From Phallusia mammillata (Eukaryota; Chordata; Ascidiacea; Phlebobranchia; Ascidiidae), in assembly GCA_003260075.1 (NCBI GenBank), contig QLIY01000876.1:1880-65879 (forward strand): a stretch of 64,000 bases of DNA, read 5' to 3'. Every line of letters starts with the position of its first letter. The first letter of the stretch is position 1. The translations under genes were made by a program, and so were the position numbers. The notes under the pieces were generated by a model that had not been told where the DNA came from, searched no databases, and worked only from the letters and a program-made list of their open reading frames with translations. Shown one piece after another: positions 1 through 9,270 of this stretch.

Positions 1-44
1 GTAAACCAGTGAGTTACTCTCTTGGTACTTCTGCCTACAGTGTC

Positions 45-541
45 TTTCTTGACCAAACGAGCGTTAGACACATTTACGTTTCGGAGGCCTGTGGGTGAAC
101 CGCTGGGTAATTCAGGGTCAAACTTCTGGAGGATCAAGTTTGGATTAATAACTAACATATGTCCAATTTGAATAAATCTGAAGCACTCTTTCTTTACCAA
201 ACCAGCGTTACAAACCAGCGTTAAAAATTTTACGTTTCGGGGGCCTGTGGGTGAACCCCTGGGTCATTCAGGGTCAAACTTCAGGAGGATCAAATTTTGG
301 TTAATAACTAACATCTGGCAAAATTTAAACAAATTTGAAGCACTCTTTCTTGACCAAACGCATATAACAAAGCATGTTTTAAAAATTTTGCATTTTGGGG
401 GCCTGTGGGTGAACCGCTGGGTAATTGGATGTCAAAATTCAGGAGGATCAAATTTAGATTAATAACTAACATCTGTCCAAATTTGAATAAATTTAAAGCA
501 CTCTTTCTTGACCAAATGCGTTTAACAAACCAGCGTTAGAC
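45..541. repeat. Tandem repeat, unit about 157 bp, a little over 3 copies
   Basis: The phrase GGCCTGTGGGTGAACC recurs at about 86, 242 and 400, giving a period of 156-158 bp. Each unit also carries a recognisable 'gaagcactctttcttgacca' stretch and a 'ggaggatcaa..tt..attaataactaac' stretch. The first unit is cut at its left end and the last fades near 541. The array lies downstream of the visible AS3MT exons, inside an intron or 3' flank that continues past the left edge. No coding signal was seen. Confidence 0.85.
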
Positions 542-600
542 AGAAAAAAAATACGGACAAAAACAATATGTGTTCCATTCAGGGAAGGGGACCCATAATA
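541..600. repeat. End of a dispersed repeat with a palindromic tip
   Basis: An A-rich run, then CAATATGTGTTCC and TTCAGGGAAGGGGACCCATA. The same order (A-rich run, ATCAATATGTGTCCCC, TTCAGGGAAGGGGACCCATA) is found at 55031-55115. In the second copy GTCCCCTTC and GAAGGGGAC form a near-perfect hairpin. This looks like one terminus of an interspersed element. The family is not identified. Confidence 0.55.
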
Positions 601-693
601 ACACAGATCTGATAATATTATTGGTATTCAAGTAGGTCAGCTGTAACTTTGAAAACAACTGTGTTTTCCCTGATGATTACTTTTTTTACTTAC

Positions 694-2061
694 CCCAAAG
701 AACTTCATGCTGTCGTATTTCATCAGATAGTTCTTGGTCTGCATAAACATCACTAAAATATAGTTCACCGCCATATTTCAAAACCCTGTAGGCTTCCTCC
801 AAAACCCTCTTTTTATCCTTGCATAAGTTGATCACACAATTTGATCTAGGAATAACAAAAATTGTAACATTAAAACTTCAGGCGAGACTTTTCACCAGGT
901 TTAATATACTTTTTAGAAGCACAATAAACTGCAATTTTTATGTTTAATGACTTACACAATGATATCAATGGATTCATCTCCTATTCCTGCATCTTTTAAG
1001 TTTTCAATATACCCCTTTACAAATGTAGTATTTGGCTCAGGGTATTTGAAAAGTTTCTGGTGGTAATCAATATACTTGTTTGCCACCTTAAGCTGAAAAT
1101 AAAAATGTCCACTTTAAAAAAACAAGATAAAAGATTTTATTGATATTTTTGCATAATAATCAATTACCTGTTCATCTGTCATGTCTATTCCTGTCACAAA
1201 TCCATTGCTTCCAACCAACTTTGCGATTGCATAACAATCACGACCACTTCCGCTCCCAAGATCAAGTACTTTCATTCCTTCCAAACACTCAGGTACCACC
1301 AAACCACAGCCATAATACTTTGAAACCACTTCATCATGCACCAGCTTAATGGATTCAAGAATGTGCTTGGGCATGCGCTGAGCTGGTGTTGTGCATGCTG
1401 TAGTTTGCAGGTCATCAGATGTTTGTAGTTTTTCACCTTTAAATATAATAATTTTAAACATATTAAATTTAACCAGGGTTTGTATCATAGTTATTCGAGT
1501 AAAAAAATTGAGCCTAGGATTAGCAACATTTTAACATCATGCTCCTTCAACTTTTTCAAACCTACATACAACAGTGGAACACTACCTGTTGACATAAGGG
1601 TAAATACAAATTTGTGTGCTATTGTAACAGAATAAATATATTAGTGAACAGGCATTTTGTTTGTTATCTGTCTATAAAAAACTTGCCTATGGGATTATGG
1701 TGGCTATAATGGTATGTTACAGGTCAAAAAGAAAAATGCTTTTATTTATTTGACATTTTGCATACTAAAACATAAGAAGGTGTTCAACAATCTGTTCTCT
1801 TAAATCTAGAAATAAAGTTAGACATTTATCTAAACTGTTTATCATAGAAAATTTGGATATTATAAGATAAATCCCTTATTTACACTATATACAAATTAAA
1901 AACAAAAAATGTAGACAGTGGAGTTAAAAAGGTTCTGTGAGAAAAGCAGTGAAGAAGTTAATCACAGAGAAAATACTGTAAATGCTAAACAATCAACTAA
2001 GCCAAGTTTACATACCATAATATTTTTTGACACTGTCAGTGATCTCGGAGCTAACAGACAT
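694..2061 (-). CDS. AS3MT: Arsenite methyltransferase (AS3MT-like), 5' part; 3' exons off the left edge
   Basis: S-adenosylmethionine-dependent enzyme that methylates trivalent arsenic in the cytosol. Four exons in transcript order: 2016-2061, 1168-1436, 956-1092, 694-845, all with GT-AG borders and consistent phase. Exon 1 starts MSVSSEITDSVKKYYG, as AS3MT proteins do. Exon 2 carries YYGCGL and the SAM-binding motif VLDLGSGSGRDCY followed by VTGIDMT. Exon 4 carries SNCVINL and GGELYFSDVY. The cysteines in YYGCGL and SNCVINL match the arsenic-relay cysteines of the family (human C61 and C156). The third expected cysteine and the C-terminal region would lie in later exons, which I could not find in 1-693, where a tandem repeat sits. 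The 3' end is therefore outside the window, or the gene is truncated. Confidence 0.9.
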
Positions 2062-2703
2062 GACAGATAATCAGTTCAAGTTACGTAAAAACTAATGAAA
2101 ATCTATTTAAAAAACAAAAAGCAACAAATATATTAAAAGTACAATGCAAAAACAAACAAACACATGGACCAAACTGACCACAGGGCATTATGATGAGTTT
2201 ACAATTTATCTCTGTTGTTTGCTCATTGATATGTGGTATGATATTGACCAACACCGTTAGTAACAATGTGCATTATAAAAAAAGTTTATCATCATTTTTA
2301 TATTACTCATAGTACTGTTTTCAGGCTAAGATGTTTTAAAATTCAAAAAAAGACACTTCTAATTTTCTACCAAAACAGTGGTTGTCTGTATATGAATTAA
2401 ACATTTGATCGCAAATTTCAAGCACAGATTGTAAATTGTTAATGGTATACTAAACTTGTCTGTCTGTTTAAATGATTTTAAATACCTATATCTTATGAAT
2501 ATCATACACTCTGGTACTCGATTTAAAAGATTAACTTCTGTTACAACATAAGGTATCAAAAAAGATCAAACCAACCAGTCCCAAAAACCTTTTTAGCATG
2601 ATTTAAAGTAGGAAATTATCATTGTCCTTAACTTTTAATAAATAGTGGCACAAATAAAAAATGAGATAAATAGAAAAAATGGGATACATTAGAAATTCTC
2701 AGT
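2062..2703. other. Intergenic, nothing recognised
   Basis: AT-rich spacer between the AS3MT start and the 3' end of the first GST kappa gene. Short open frames here have no recognisable domain. It probably holds the AS3MT promoter and the 3' UTR of the GST gene. Confidence 0.5.
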
Positions 2704-3372
2704 TCAAATTTTATGTATTGGTCCATGCCACTTTTCATTTATTAAATAAGCCAGCAAGAAAAGTTTGTCATAACCAAAGAGCAAAACTGGATCAGGATCT
2801 AAATGTGCAATAAAAGTTGGTGTACCAAAAACTCCTTGCTTTACAGCAAAGTTTGTGGTATCTTTTAACTTTTGTTTGATTTCATCTGATTTAGATAATC
2901 GTATTACATTTTCTGCATCAACACTTGACAATCCACCATCCATACAAGCAGCTTTAAGGCTCTCACGTTTTGTGGCATCTATATCTCTGGACCATATGCG
3001 AAGATAAAGTTCTCTAGACACTGATTCTAACACAGCAGGGTGGTGCTGTTTAATGGCTGTGAGCAGTCTTTGTGGCTGCAGGGTTCCCTTTTCAAACAAC
3101 ACATGCTGTACATTGGCTGGTCTCACCAATGGTATGTGATTATACTCAGCAATTAACCTTAGTTCAACTTTGGAAAATTTGGCCTGGTTAGGTGATGGTG
3201 GTTTTGCCTGATTTGCTTTCAGTACTGCCCCAAGAAGCAGTGGTTGCAAATTCAGATCCATTTTCTTCCATTTTTTATGGTGGCTTGATAATGCTTCAAA
3301 ACCAATCCAAGAATATGGAGATGCAACATCATAAAACATATCAACTGCTATTTTTTTCACAGCTGAGTTCAT
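2704..3372 (-). CDS. Glutathione S-transferase kappa, copy 1 of 4
   Basis: Kappa-class glutathione transferase (thioredoxin-like DsbA fold), which conjugates glutathione or reduces peroxides; family members work in mitochondria and peroxisomes. The 222-aa intronless frame starts at MNSAVKKIAVDMFYDV. An upstream in-frame ATG at 3417 would add 15 residues, but the family start matches the internal Met. The active-site segment is FYDVASPYSW, with the family's catalytic Ser in SPY. The glutathione-pocket motif FGTPTFIAH (cis-Pro) lies near residue 185, then LLFGYDKLFLLAYL. Human GSTK1 is 226 aa. This is the most diverged of the four copies (GTPT instead of GAPT/GVPT). The C-terminus GPIHKI has no obvious peroxisome signal. 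Confidence 0.93.
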   Translation of the reverse strand: MNSAVKKIAVDMFYDVASPYSWIGFEALSSHHKKWKKMDLNLQPLLLGAVLKANQAKPPSPNQAKFSKVELRLIAEYNHIPLVRPANVQHVLFEKGTLQPQRLLTAIKQHHPAVLESVSRELYLRIWSRDIDATKRESLKAACMDGGLSSVDAENVIRLSKSDEIKQKLKDTTNFAVKQGVFGTPTFIAHLDPDPVLLFGYDKLFLLAYLINEKWHGPIHKI

Positions 3373-3885
3373 TGTTTTTAAGAAACAATCGCACCTTATA
3401 TTAAAATGCTTTAACACTAGCTAAATTGATAAATTTTTGTAACAGATTACAAATAGGCAATACAAAAACATACACACAATAGATTGCAAATAGCTATAAA
3501 ATTATTTAGTAAATGTTTTGTTGTCCTCGTATGTGAAGTAAAGTTGCTTCTATTTCAAAAGTTTTGAAACATTTGTATTAAGGATCTTTGTTGGTATGAC
3601 ACATTTTTCGGCCCTCTAAACTGATAGTAGCCAGACATGAAGAAGTTTTTGGGACTGTTTGTTGCCAAAATATAAATTTTGCCTAAAGTGAAAAACTTAT
3701 TTTACGACTATTTTTTTCACAGGGTTGGTAGTTTTTAGACAGAGGTACAAAGGACATGCTATCTATTGCAAATGCTCTTGTAAACAATATAACCACATTA
3801 AAAACTGTCGAAGTTTTGTTTTGGCATAAAAGTATCAGTAAAAATTGAAACAAAGGAGGAATTAAAAGTCCGGGGTTCAAAATAT

Positions 3886-4584
3886 CTACATCTTGGAATT
3901 ATTGGTAACTGTCTCATTTCCTGGCCACTCTTGATTTAGGTAGTGGCATAAAAGGAAAAACCTATCAACACCAAACAAAGTTATAGGCCCATCTTTTAAA
4001 TGCACAACATAAGTTGGAGCCCCAAATGCACCAGCATTACATGCAGCTTGTGTATGGGCCTTCAACTCATCTTTAACTTCATTCGTTTTTATCAACTTGA
4101 GCATTTCCTTTGTTTCCAAATCCTGCAATCCGACTGCTTGACAGGCAGCTGTTAAGCTGTCATCAGTAGTTATATCTTCATCTCTTACCCAAATTCTGTG
4201 AAACAATGCTCTTGATAAAGATTCAAGATGGCCAGGGTGTTTATTCTGTACAACTGTAAGCAAACGTTGTGCCTCCAATGATCCTTTTGTAAACATCACA
4301 TTTGGAACATCCATGGGAAACCGAAATGGAATACCATAATATTTGGCAACATGAATCAAGTCTTTGGTCATGTATTTAGATTTAGCTTCAACTAGACCCG
4401 GAGGCCTGTTGCCTGTCAATCCCATAATTCCACGTAAAGATACAGGTTTCAGTTTAAGATCCATGTTATCCCATTTTGTATTGTAGTGCGTTAATATTTC
4501 AAAGCAAATGTAGGTGTATGGGGAGAGAACATCATAAAATAGCTCCACTGCTACCTTTTTGCCAACCTGACTCATTTTCAGCAC
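3886..4584 (-). CDS. Glutathione S-transferase kappa, copy 2 of 4, with PTS1-like end
   Basis: Same fold and activity as its neighbours. Intronless 232-aa frame. The start is the first Met (4584) or Met4 (4575), just before SQVGKKVAVELFYDV. Active-site segment DVLSPYTY, GSLEAQRLLT in the helical insert, cis-Pro motif FGAPTYVVH, then FGVDRFFLLCHYL. It is about 10 residues longer than the other copies, and the extra tail ends in SKM, a permitted variant of the SKL-type peroxisomal targeting signal. Human GSTK1 ends in ARL. Peroxisomal targeting of this copy is an inference from those three residues. Confidence 0.93.
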   Translation of the reverse strand: MLKMSQVGKKVAVELFYDVLSPYTYICFEILTHYNTKWDNMDLKLKPVSLRGIMGLTGNRPPGLVEAKSKYMTKDLIHVAKYYGIPFRFPMDVPNVMFTKGSLEAQRLLTVVQNKHPGHLESLSRALFHRIWVRDEDITTDDSLTAACQAVGLQDLETKEMLKLIKTNEVKDELKAHTQAACNAGAFGAPTYVVHLKDGPITLFGVDRFFLLCHYLNQEWPGNETVTNNSKM

Positions 4585-5245
4585 AGTAGTTAGTTAATTA
4601 CCTGTTAGTTAATTAGTAAATAGTTAATTAAAGTATAAAAAGATAAGTTAAGAGTTAAAACAAACATTTTTCCATACAGGCGAATCTTAAATACAAGCAC
4701 TGTGTTCTGTATAAACAGTATGCAATGTTACTAGATGTCCTTTACACAGATTTTCCAGCCAAAATGAGGTTACTATGATGTAGATCTACACAGACAAAGA
4801 TTTTTGATCTTTGATGGCCATGGTACATACGAATATTGCCAAGAACAAAAACAACTCATGTTATAGTGCATTATGCAATATTTATGTTAAACTGTTCTGT
4901 TATTGTTCAATAGGCAATGTTTGTTTCAAAAAAGATAAGTAATGCACACAAATAATGCATTCTATAACATGCCACACCTCATTGGAGCTTGTGATGCAAC
5001 TTTCACCAGGATCAGTGGTGTAGCTAAGTTGGAAGAGAGCATACTCTGAAATAGGTCTAGCCATGGCCCCCACTACAGGCTTGAATTTTCTAGTCTATGC
5101 CTGGCCAGACAGGAAGAGACCCGAAGGTTACTTTAAAAAAATAGTTACTTGGGCCTTAGTGCATGAAAGGTTGAGAATTACTCCCAGCTAGTAGGTGACA
5201 GCTTTTAAACATAGGACACTATTTGATTCCTGTTATTAAATTGAG

Positions 5246-5914
5246 TTATTTTTTAAATCCTGGCCATTCATGTCCTAGAAAATATGCTAGCAAAAATAAA
5301 CGATCTAAGCCAAACAACATTTTTGGACCATCATCAAGATGGGCAACATATGTTGGAACACCAAATGCACCAAAGCCTAATGCTTGCTGTGTTAGGTCAT
5401 TTAATTGTTGTTTTCCAACATCTGAACTGCTTGCAGACAAAACCGTGTCAGCAGCAGCTTCAGTTAGTCCTGCTGTCTGACAAGCAGTCTTTAAAATTTT
5501 GTCGCTCGGAATGTCTTCATTATCTGCCCAGACCCTTCGAAACATATCACAAGACAATGATTCCAAATGGTCTGGATAATCTTTCTTTACTATACCCAGC
5601 ACCCTCTGAGTTGGTAAAATTTTGTTTTGGTAAAAGAGCTCTTGTATTTGTGCATTAAAGGTAAATGGTATGTTGTAATACTCTGCCAACTGTGGAAGGT
5701 CTTTGGTTAAGTATTGGGTGTGAACAGACAACACTGGAGCGTCTTGCTTGCCAAAGGCAGCCATAATGTCACGTAGAAACACTGGTTTCAGTTGTAGGTC
5801 CATATTTTTCCATTTACCCTTGCATCGTTGAATGGCTTTAAATCCAATGTAACTGTATGGTGAGGCAATATCAAAAAAGAAATCTACTACAACTTTTTTG
5901 GGAACCTTGCTCAT
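5246..5914 (-). CDS. Glutathione S-transferase kappa, copy 3 of 4
   Basis: Intronless 222-aa frame starting MSKVPKKVVVDFFFD. The active-site segment is DIASPYSY, the cis-Pro motif FGVPTYVAHLDDGPKM is near residue 185, followed by LFGLDRLFLLAYFLGHEW. Closest to copy 4: both share VPKKVVVDFFFD, DLPQLAEYYN/DLPRLAEYYN and RRVWADNEDI, so these two arose from the most recent duplication in the cluster. The end GFKK carries no recognised targeting signal. The gene lies about 660 bp from copy 2 in the same orientation, as expected for tandem duplication. Confidence 0.93.
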   Translation of the reverse strand: MSKVPKKVVVDFFFDIASPYSYIGFKAIQRCKGKWKNMDLQLKPVFLRDIMAAFGKQDAPVLSVHTQYLTKDLPQLAEYYNIPFTFNAQIQELFYQNKILPTQRVLGIVKKDYPDHLESLSCDMFRRVWADNEDIPSDKILKTACQTAGLTEAAADTVLSASSSDVGKQQLNDLTQQALGFGAFGVPTYVAHLDDGPKMLFGLDRLFLLAYFLGHEWPGFKK

Positions 5915-6102
5915 TTTTTACATGTTATCCTATTTTACAGTAAAAAAGTTTACTATATAAACAAGTAATTTGTAACAGAAAACTGTAATTCGAAAGCAAT
6001 TGTGATTTGCACCATTTGTATACTAAATCATAACTTACACTTTTTAACATAAAAAAAGTCAACTGAAATACATCTGTCACAAAAATAACATATTTCTCAA
6101 TC

Positions 6103-6318
6103 ACAATAGCTACTTGGGTTTCAAAACCTTATTGAAAATTTTGTTATGGTGCAGATAAGTTATACTTGAAATAATTTCCAGTTTCAATTTTCTCCCTTCT
6201 TTGGGGGGGGGGCCTAAATCATAAGCTACTTAGGTTTCAAAACCTTATTGAAAATTTTGTTATGGTGCACATAAGTTATACTTGAAATAATTTCCAGTTT
6301 CAATTTTCTCCCTTCTTT
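6103..6318. repeat. Direct duplication of ~100 bp across a G10 block (6203-6212)
   Basis: About 6103-6202 and 6218-6318 share 'caaaaccttattgaaaattt' through 'ttcaattttctcccttcttt', with a few differences (cag/cac, ggg/agg). Exactly ten G separate them. This is one of the window-wide set described in the findings, probably a scaffold gap between overlapping contigs. Confidence 0.85.
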
Positions 6319-6469
6319 TAACATTGGCAGACCTGTATGCAGCTTTCAAATTAGAAGCTACCCAAAACAAACATTTAATATAAATGTTGGGGAAAAAAAT
6401 TAAAAAATCAAGCTACAAAAAAATTAAGCACACAAATTGTCACTCTAAATCAGTTGTATGTTACAAGAT

Positions 6470-7141
6470 CTAGTCATTTCTAGTAGCTGTCCATTCATGT
6501 CCCAGATAAGACGCAAGCAAAAATAAGCGATCTGAGCCAAAAATCATTTTTGGGCCGTCATCAAGATGGGCAACATATGTTGGAACACCAAATGCACCAA
6601 AGTCTAATGCTTGCTGTGTCAAGTTCTTTAGTTCTTGTTTTCCAGTGTCTGAAATGCTTGCAGACAGTACCTCATCTCTAGCGGTGTCTGTTAGCCCTGC
6701 TTTTTGACAAGCTGTCTTTAAAATTCCATCACATGTAATATCCTCATTATCTGCCCACACTCTTCGAAACATATCACTAGACAGTGATTCCAGAATGTCT
6801 GGATAATCTTTCTTGACTACACCAAGTACTCTTTGAGTCGGTAATGTCCCTTTTTGGAAAAACAGCTTTTGTATGTGTGCATTAAACTGAAAAGGCATAT
6901 TGTAATACTCTGCTAAGCGTGGTAGGTCTTTGTTCATATACTGAGCTCGAATTGGTAGCATTGCTGGGCCTTGGTTGCCAGTTGCAGCCATAATTCCACC
7001 TAGAAACACTGGCTTCAGTTTTAGGTCCATATTTTCCCATTTAACATTGCATCGTTGAAGAAGTTCAAATGCAATATAACTGTACGGTGAGACAACATCA
7101 AAAAAGAAATCCACCACTACTTTTTTAGGTACCCGACCCAT
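6470..7141 (-). CDS. Glutathione S-transferase kappa, copy 4 of 4
   Basis: Intronless 223-aa protein starting MGRVPKKVVVDFFFD. The open frame runs 44 residues further upstream to 7273, but that extension is Cys/Ile/Val-rich and absent from the sister copies, so the start at 7141 is preferred. A mitochondrial leader cannot be fully excluded. Active-site segment DVVSPYSY, helical-domain motif GTLPTQRVLGVV, cis-Pro motif FGVPTYVAHLDDGPKM, then FGSDRLFLLASYLGHEW. The C-terminus TARND has no PTS1. This is the 5'-most copy. A hAT-type element sits 180 bp upstream. Confidence 0.93.
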   Translation of the reverse strand: MGRVPKKVVVDFFFDVVSPYSYIAFELLQRCNVKWENMDLKLKPVFLGGIMAATGNQGPAMLPIRAQYMNKDLPRLAEYYNMPFQFNAHIQKLFFQKGTLPTQRVLGVVKKDYPDILESLSSDMFRRVWADNEDITCDGILKTACQKAGLTDTARDEVLSASISDTGKQELKNLTQQALDFGAFGVPTYVAHLDDGPKMIFGSDRLFLLASYLGHEWTATRND

Positions 7142-7320
7142 TATTATTTGTTGCACTACTTTATAAAAACAACTTTTCCCTAGGACATATATACTGCATG
7201 TAATATACACATAAGATTTGGACACATTTGCAACTGAGATGATCTTTTGGCATGTTTTAAATAAACTCACCATTTGTGATATAGATTTATATAGATTAAC
7301 TCATAATCAATACTTTAGAG

Positions 7321-7869
7321 CAGTGGTTTTCAACCTGGGTTCCGCGGAACCCTAGGGTTCCGTACAACCCTTACAGGGGTTCCATGAACTTTAAGAGTTG
7401 CACAGGGGTTCACAGCATTTTGGTGTAGCAATTCAAACATGAATGATTCATAATGTCTATGTTGTGAACAGCAATGCTCGCCTGTATGATCTAGTTTTCC
7501 TTGGTTACACCATTGATCAATTGTGACGTAATAAACATAGTCTTGATACAGTTTGGCTAAGTTGCAAGAATGTAGAAACGACCGATCCAAGCAACATGGC
7601 AATGCGTTTCAGTGAATCGTTTAATTGAAGTCAACTTTTGGCTTGGGGTGTGTTAAGTAAAATGTATGTTTTTTCTTTGATACTTGTATTATGTTTGTGA
7701 CGTCATAATGCACCCGAGCGTGCTCGGCCGAGCACCGAGCATTAACGTGAGATGCTCGGTGCTCGACCAAACAGAGCACTTGCAGTTTTGGCCCATCCCT
7801 AGGGGGTTCCGCAAAGTTTGCCAAAACACCTTGAGGGTTCCGTGCCACTAAAAAGGTTGAAGAGCACTG
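7321..7869. mobile_element. Non-autonomous hAT-type element, 549 bp, TSD CTTTAGAG
   Basis: Left end CAGTGGTTTTCAACC. The right end, reverse complemented, is CAGTGCTCTTCAACC. Perfect 8-bp target duplications CTTTAGAG lie at 7313-7320 and 7870-7877. Eight-bp duplications and CAG..-type termini are typical of hAT elements. No transposase frame is present. The interior repeats 'gggttcc' and holds a foreign segment at about 7697-7802 (palindromic CGAGC-rich, ending in a gcccatccct-type sequence) related to 19690-20090, so a second element appears nested inside. Confidence 0.88.
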
Positions 7870-7943
7870 CTTTAGAGTGATAAAAATACAGGTAAAATCG
7901 TACTGACATCATCAAGTTTAAAACTAAATAAAACTGTTTATTT

Positions 7944-8526
7944 CAGTGGTTCCCAACCTTTTTTGTTACATTCCTCCCTTTGCCTATTTTCGAACTATTC
8001 ATTTTTCCCCATAAGATGAAAAACAAATATAACATACAAATTATAGCAATTTAAAATATCAATTTATTTCACATTACTACTCAATGTGTAAATATCAATT
8101 TATTTCACATTACTACTCAATCTCGTTTGCACTCTGAAAGTCGTTTTTTACTACTTCATGTCTCTTAAATACTTCTAGTTGACTAAAACTTAGGCTACAG
8201 CTAAAATATACACAAGACAATGATATGCAACAACTAAAAACAAAAATGTTAAAACAATGGATTTTGTTACGACAATAATTGATCAATTTAAGCGCCTGAA
8301 ACGTAGCATGCAGCCTTATATACAAGTAGACCTTATAATTAGGGATGTCCATTTCAGAATCTTTTTACAACCAACCGGTTTTAAATGTGCATCGGATCCA
8401 AATTATAATGGATATCTCTAATGTATGTGCAAAAATATTCTGTAACATTTCAAATGTAAAAATTTTTTTTTACAGTTTTTATGAAATTCTGTATTCATAA
8501 AATTCCTCCCCGGTTGGGAAACACTG
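7944..8526. mobile_element. Non-autonomous hAT-type element, 583 bp, TSD GTTTATTT
   Basis: Left end CAGTGGTTCCCAACC. The right end, reverse complemented, is CAGTGTTTCCCAACC. Target duplications GTTTATTT lie at 7936-7943 and 8527-8534. The interior is AT-rich with no transposase. It contains a short tandem duplication, 'atcaatttatttcacattac' at about 8060 and 8094. It lies only 75 bp from the previous element. Confidence 0.88.
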
Positions 8527-8639
8527 GTTTATTTTATACCTACTGAAACACAGTGATCGGGACTTGACTTAAATCATTCTTCTATGTAAAGTGCAAACTA
8601 TATAAATTGATTTAAATTTAATGTTTATCCTATTTAATG

Positions 8640-9270
8640 TTGTATAAGAGGTAAATAGTGGGACTATATAGTAAAATGCAACAAATGACACCTATAATTA
8701 TAGTTTTACTATATGCCAATTATAATTGGCAAATTCGACATTTTGGGTTTAAGCATGGGGTTGGTTGTAGGGTTAATCACAACAATTAACATGACAAAAA
8801 ATAGCATGTTCTATAAACTGTTCAAATTTAATGCAATTCTAAAACTGTTTATTTTATTTTGCAGTGCTGATAGGGTAAATGTTAGAGGTTTTGGGTAAAA
8901 CAAAACCATCAACAGCTATAAATCTGCAAACTCTACAAGCTAAACAAATGTCATAAAATATAAACAATGCTTAAAAAAACAATTTTTGGGGGCTGGTGGG
9001 GTAAATGTTAAGGCTACAGCCTCAATCTCATATTCTAAAACCTATCCAAATTTAGCCAATTCTGACACTGTTTAAAAAAAATCACCCACTATAAGAGGCC
9101 CAGTGGGGTAAATATAGGGGTTAAAGGTATTAATACAACAATCAGCTTCTACACATAGCATATTTTACAAGACATCCAAATTTCATCACATAAACCTTTT
9201 GTTTGTGGTGCCATGCAACAACAGCCTTATGACAGTTAGCTGGGTAAATACTGGGTTTATCAAAACCGGT
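8640..9270. repeat. Degenerate tandem array, unit about 105-140 bp
   Basis: The phrase GGGGTAAAT (with variants) recurs at about 8649, 8873, 8999, 9108 and 9241, with a weaker unit near 8760. Units share an 'a.catagcat.tt.ta.aa' block and 'atccaaattt'. The same family appears as a single piece at 40746-40950. Spacing is irregular and copies are diverged. No long coding frame. Confidence 0.6.

Noticed and set aside
5014..5190. A further hAT-type element (CAGTGGTGTAGCTAAG at 5014; GGTTGAGAATTACT at about 5171)
   Set aside because: The two ends belong to different terminus types and I found no 8-bp duplication. At most fragments.
7142..7273. N-terminal extension of GST kappa copy 4 as a mitochondrial leader
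   Set aside because: It lacks the Arg-rich amphipathic character of a leader, is absent from the sister copies, and an internal Met aligns with the family start. Kept only as a remote option.
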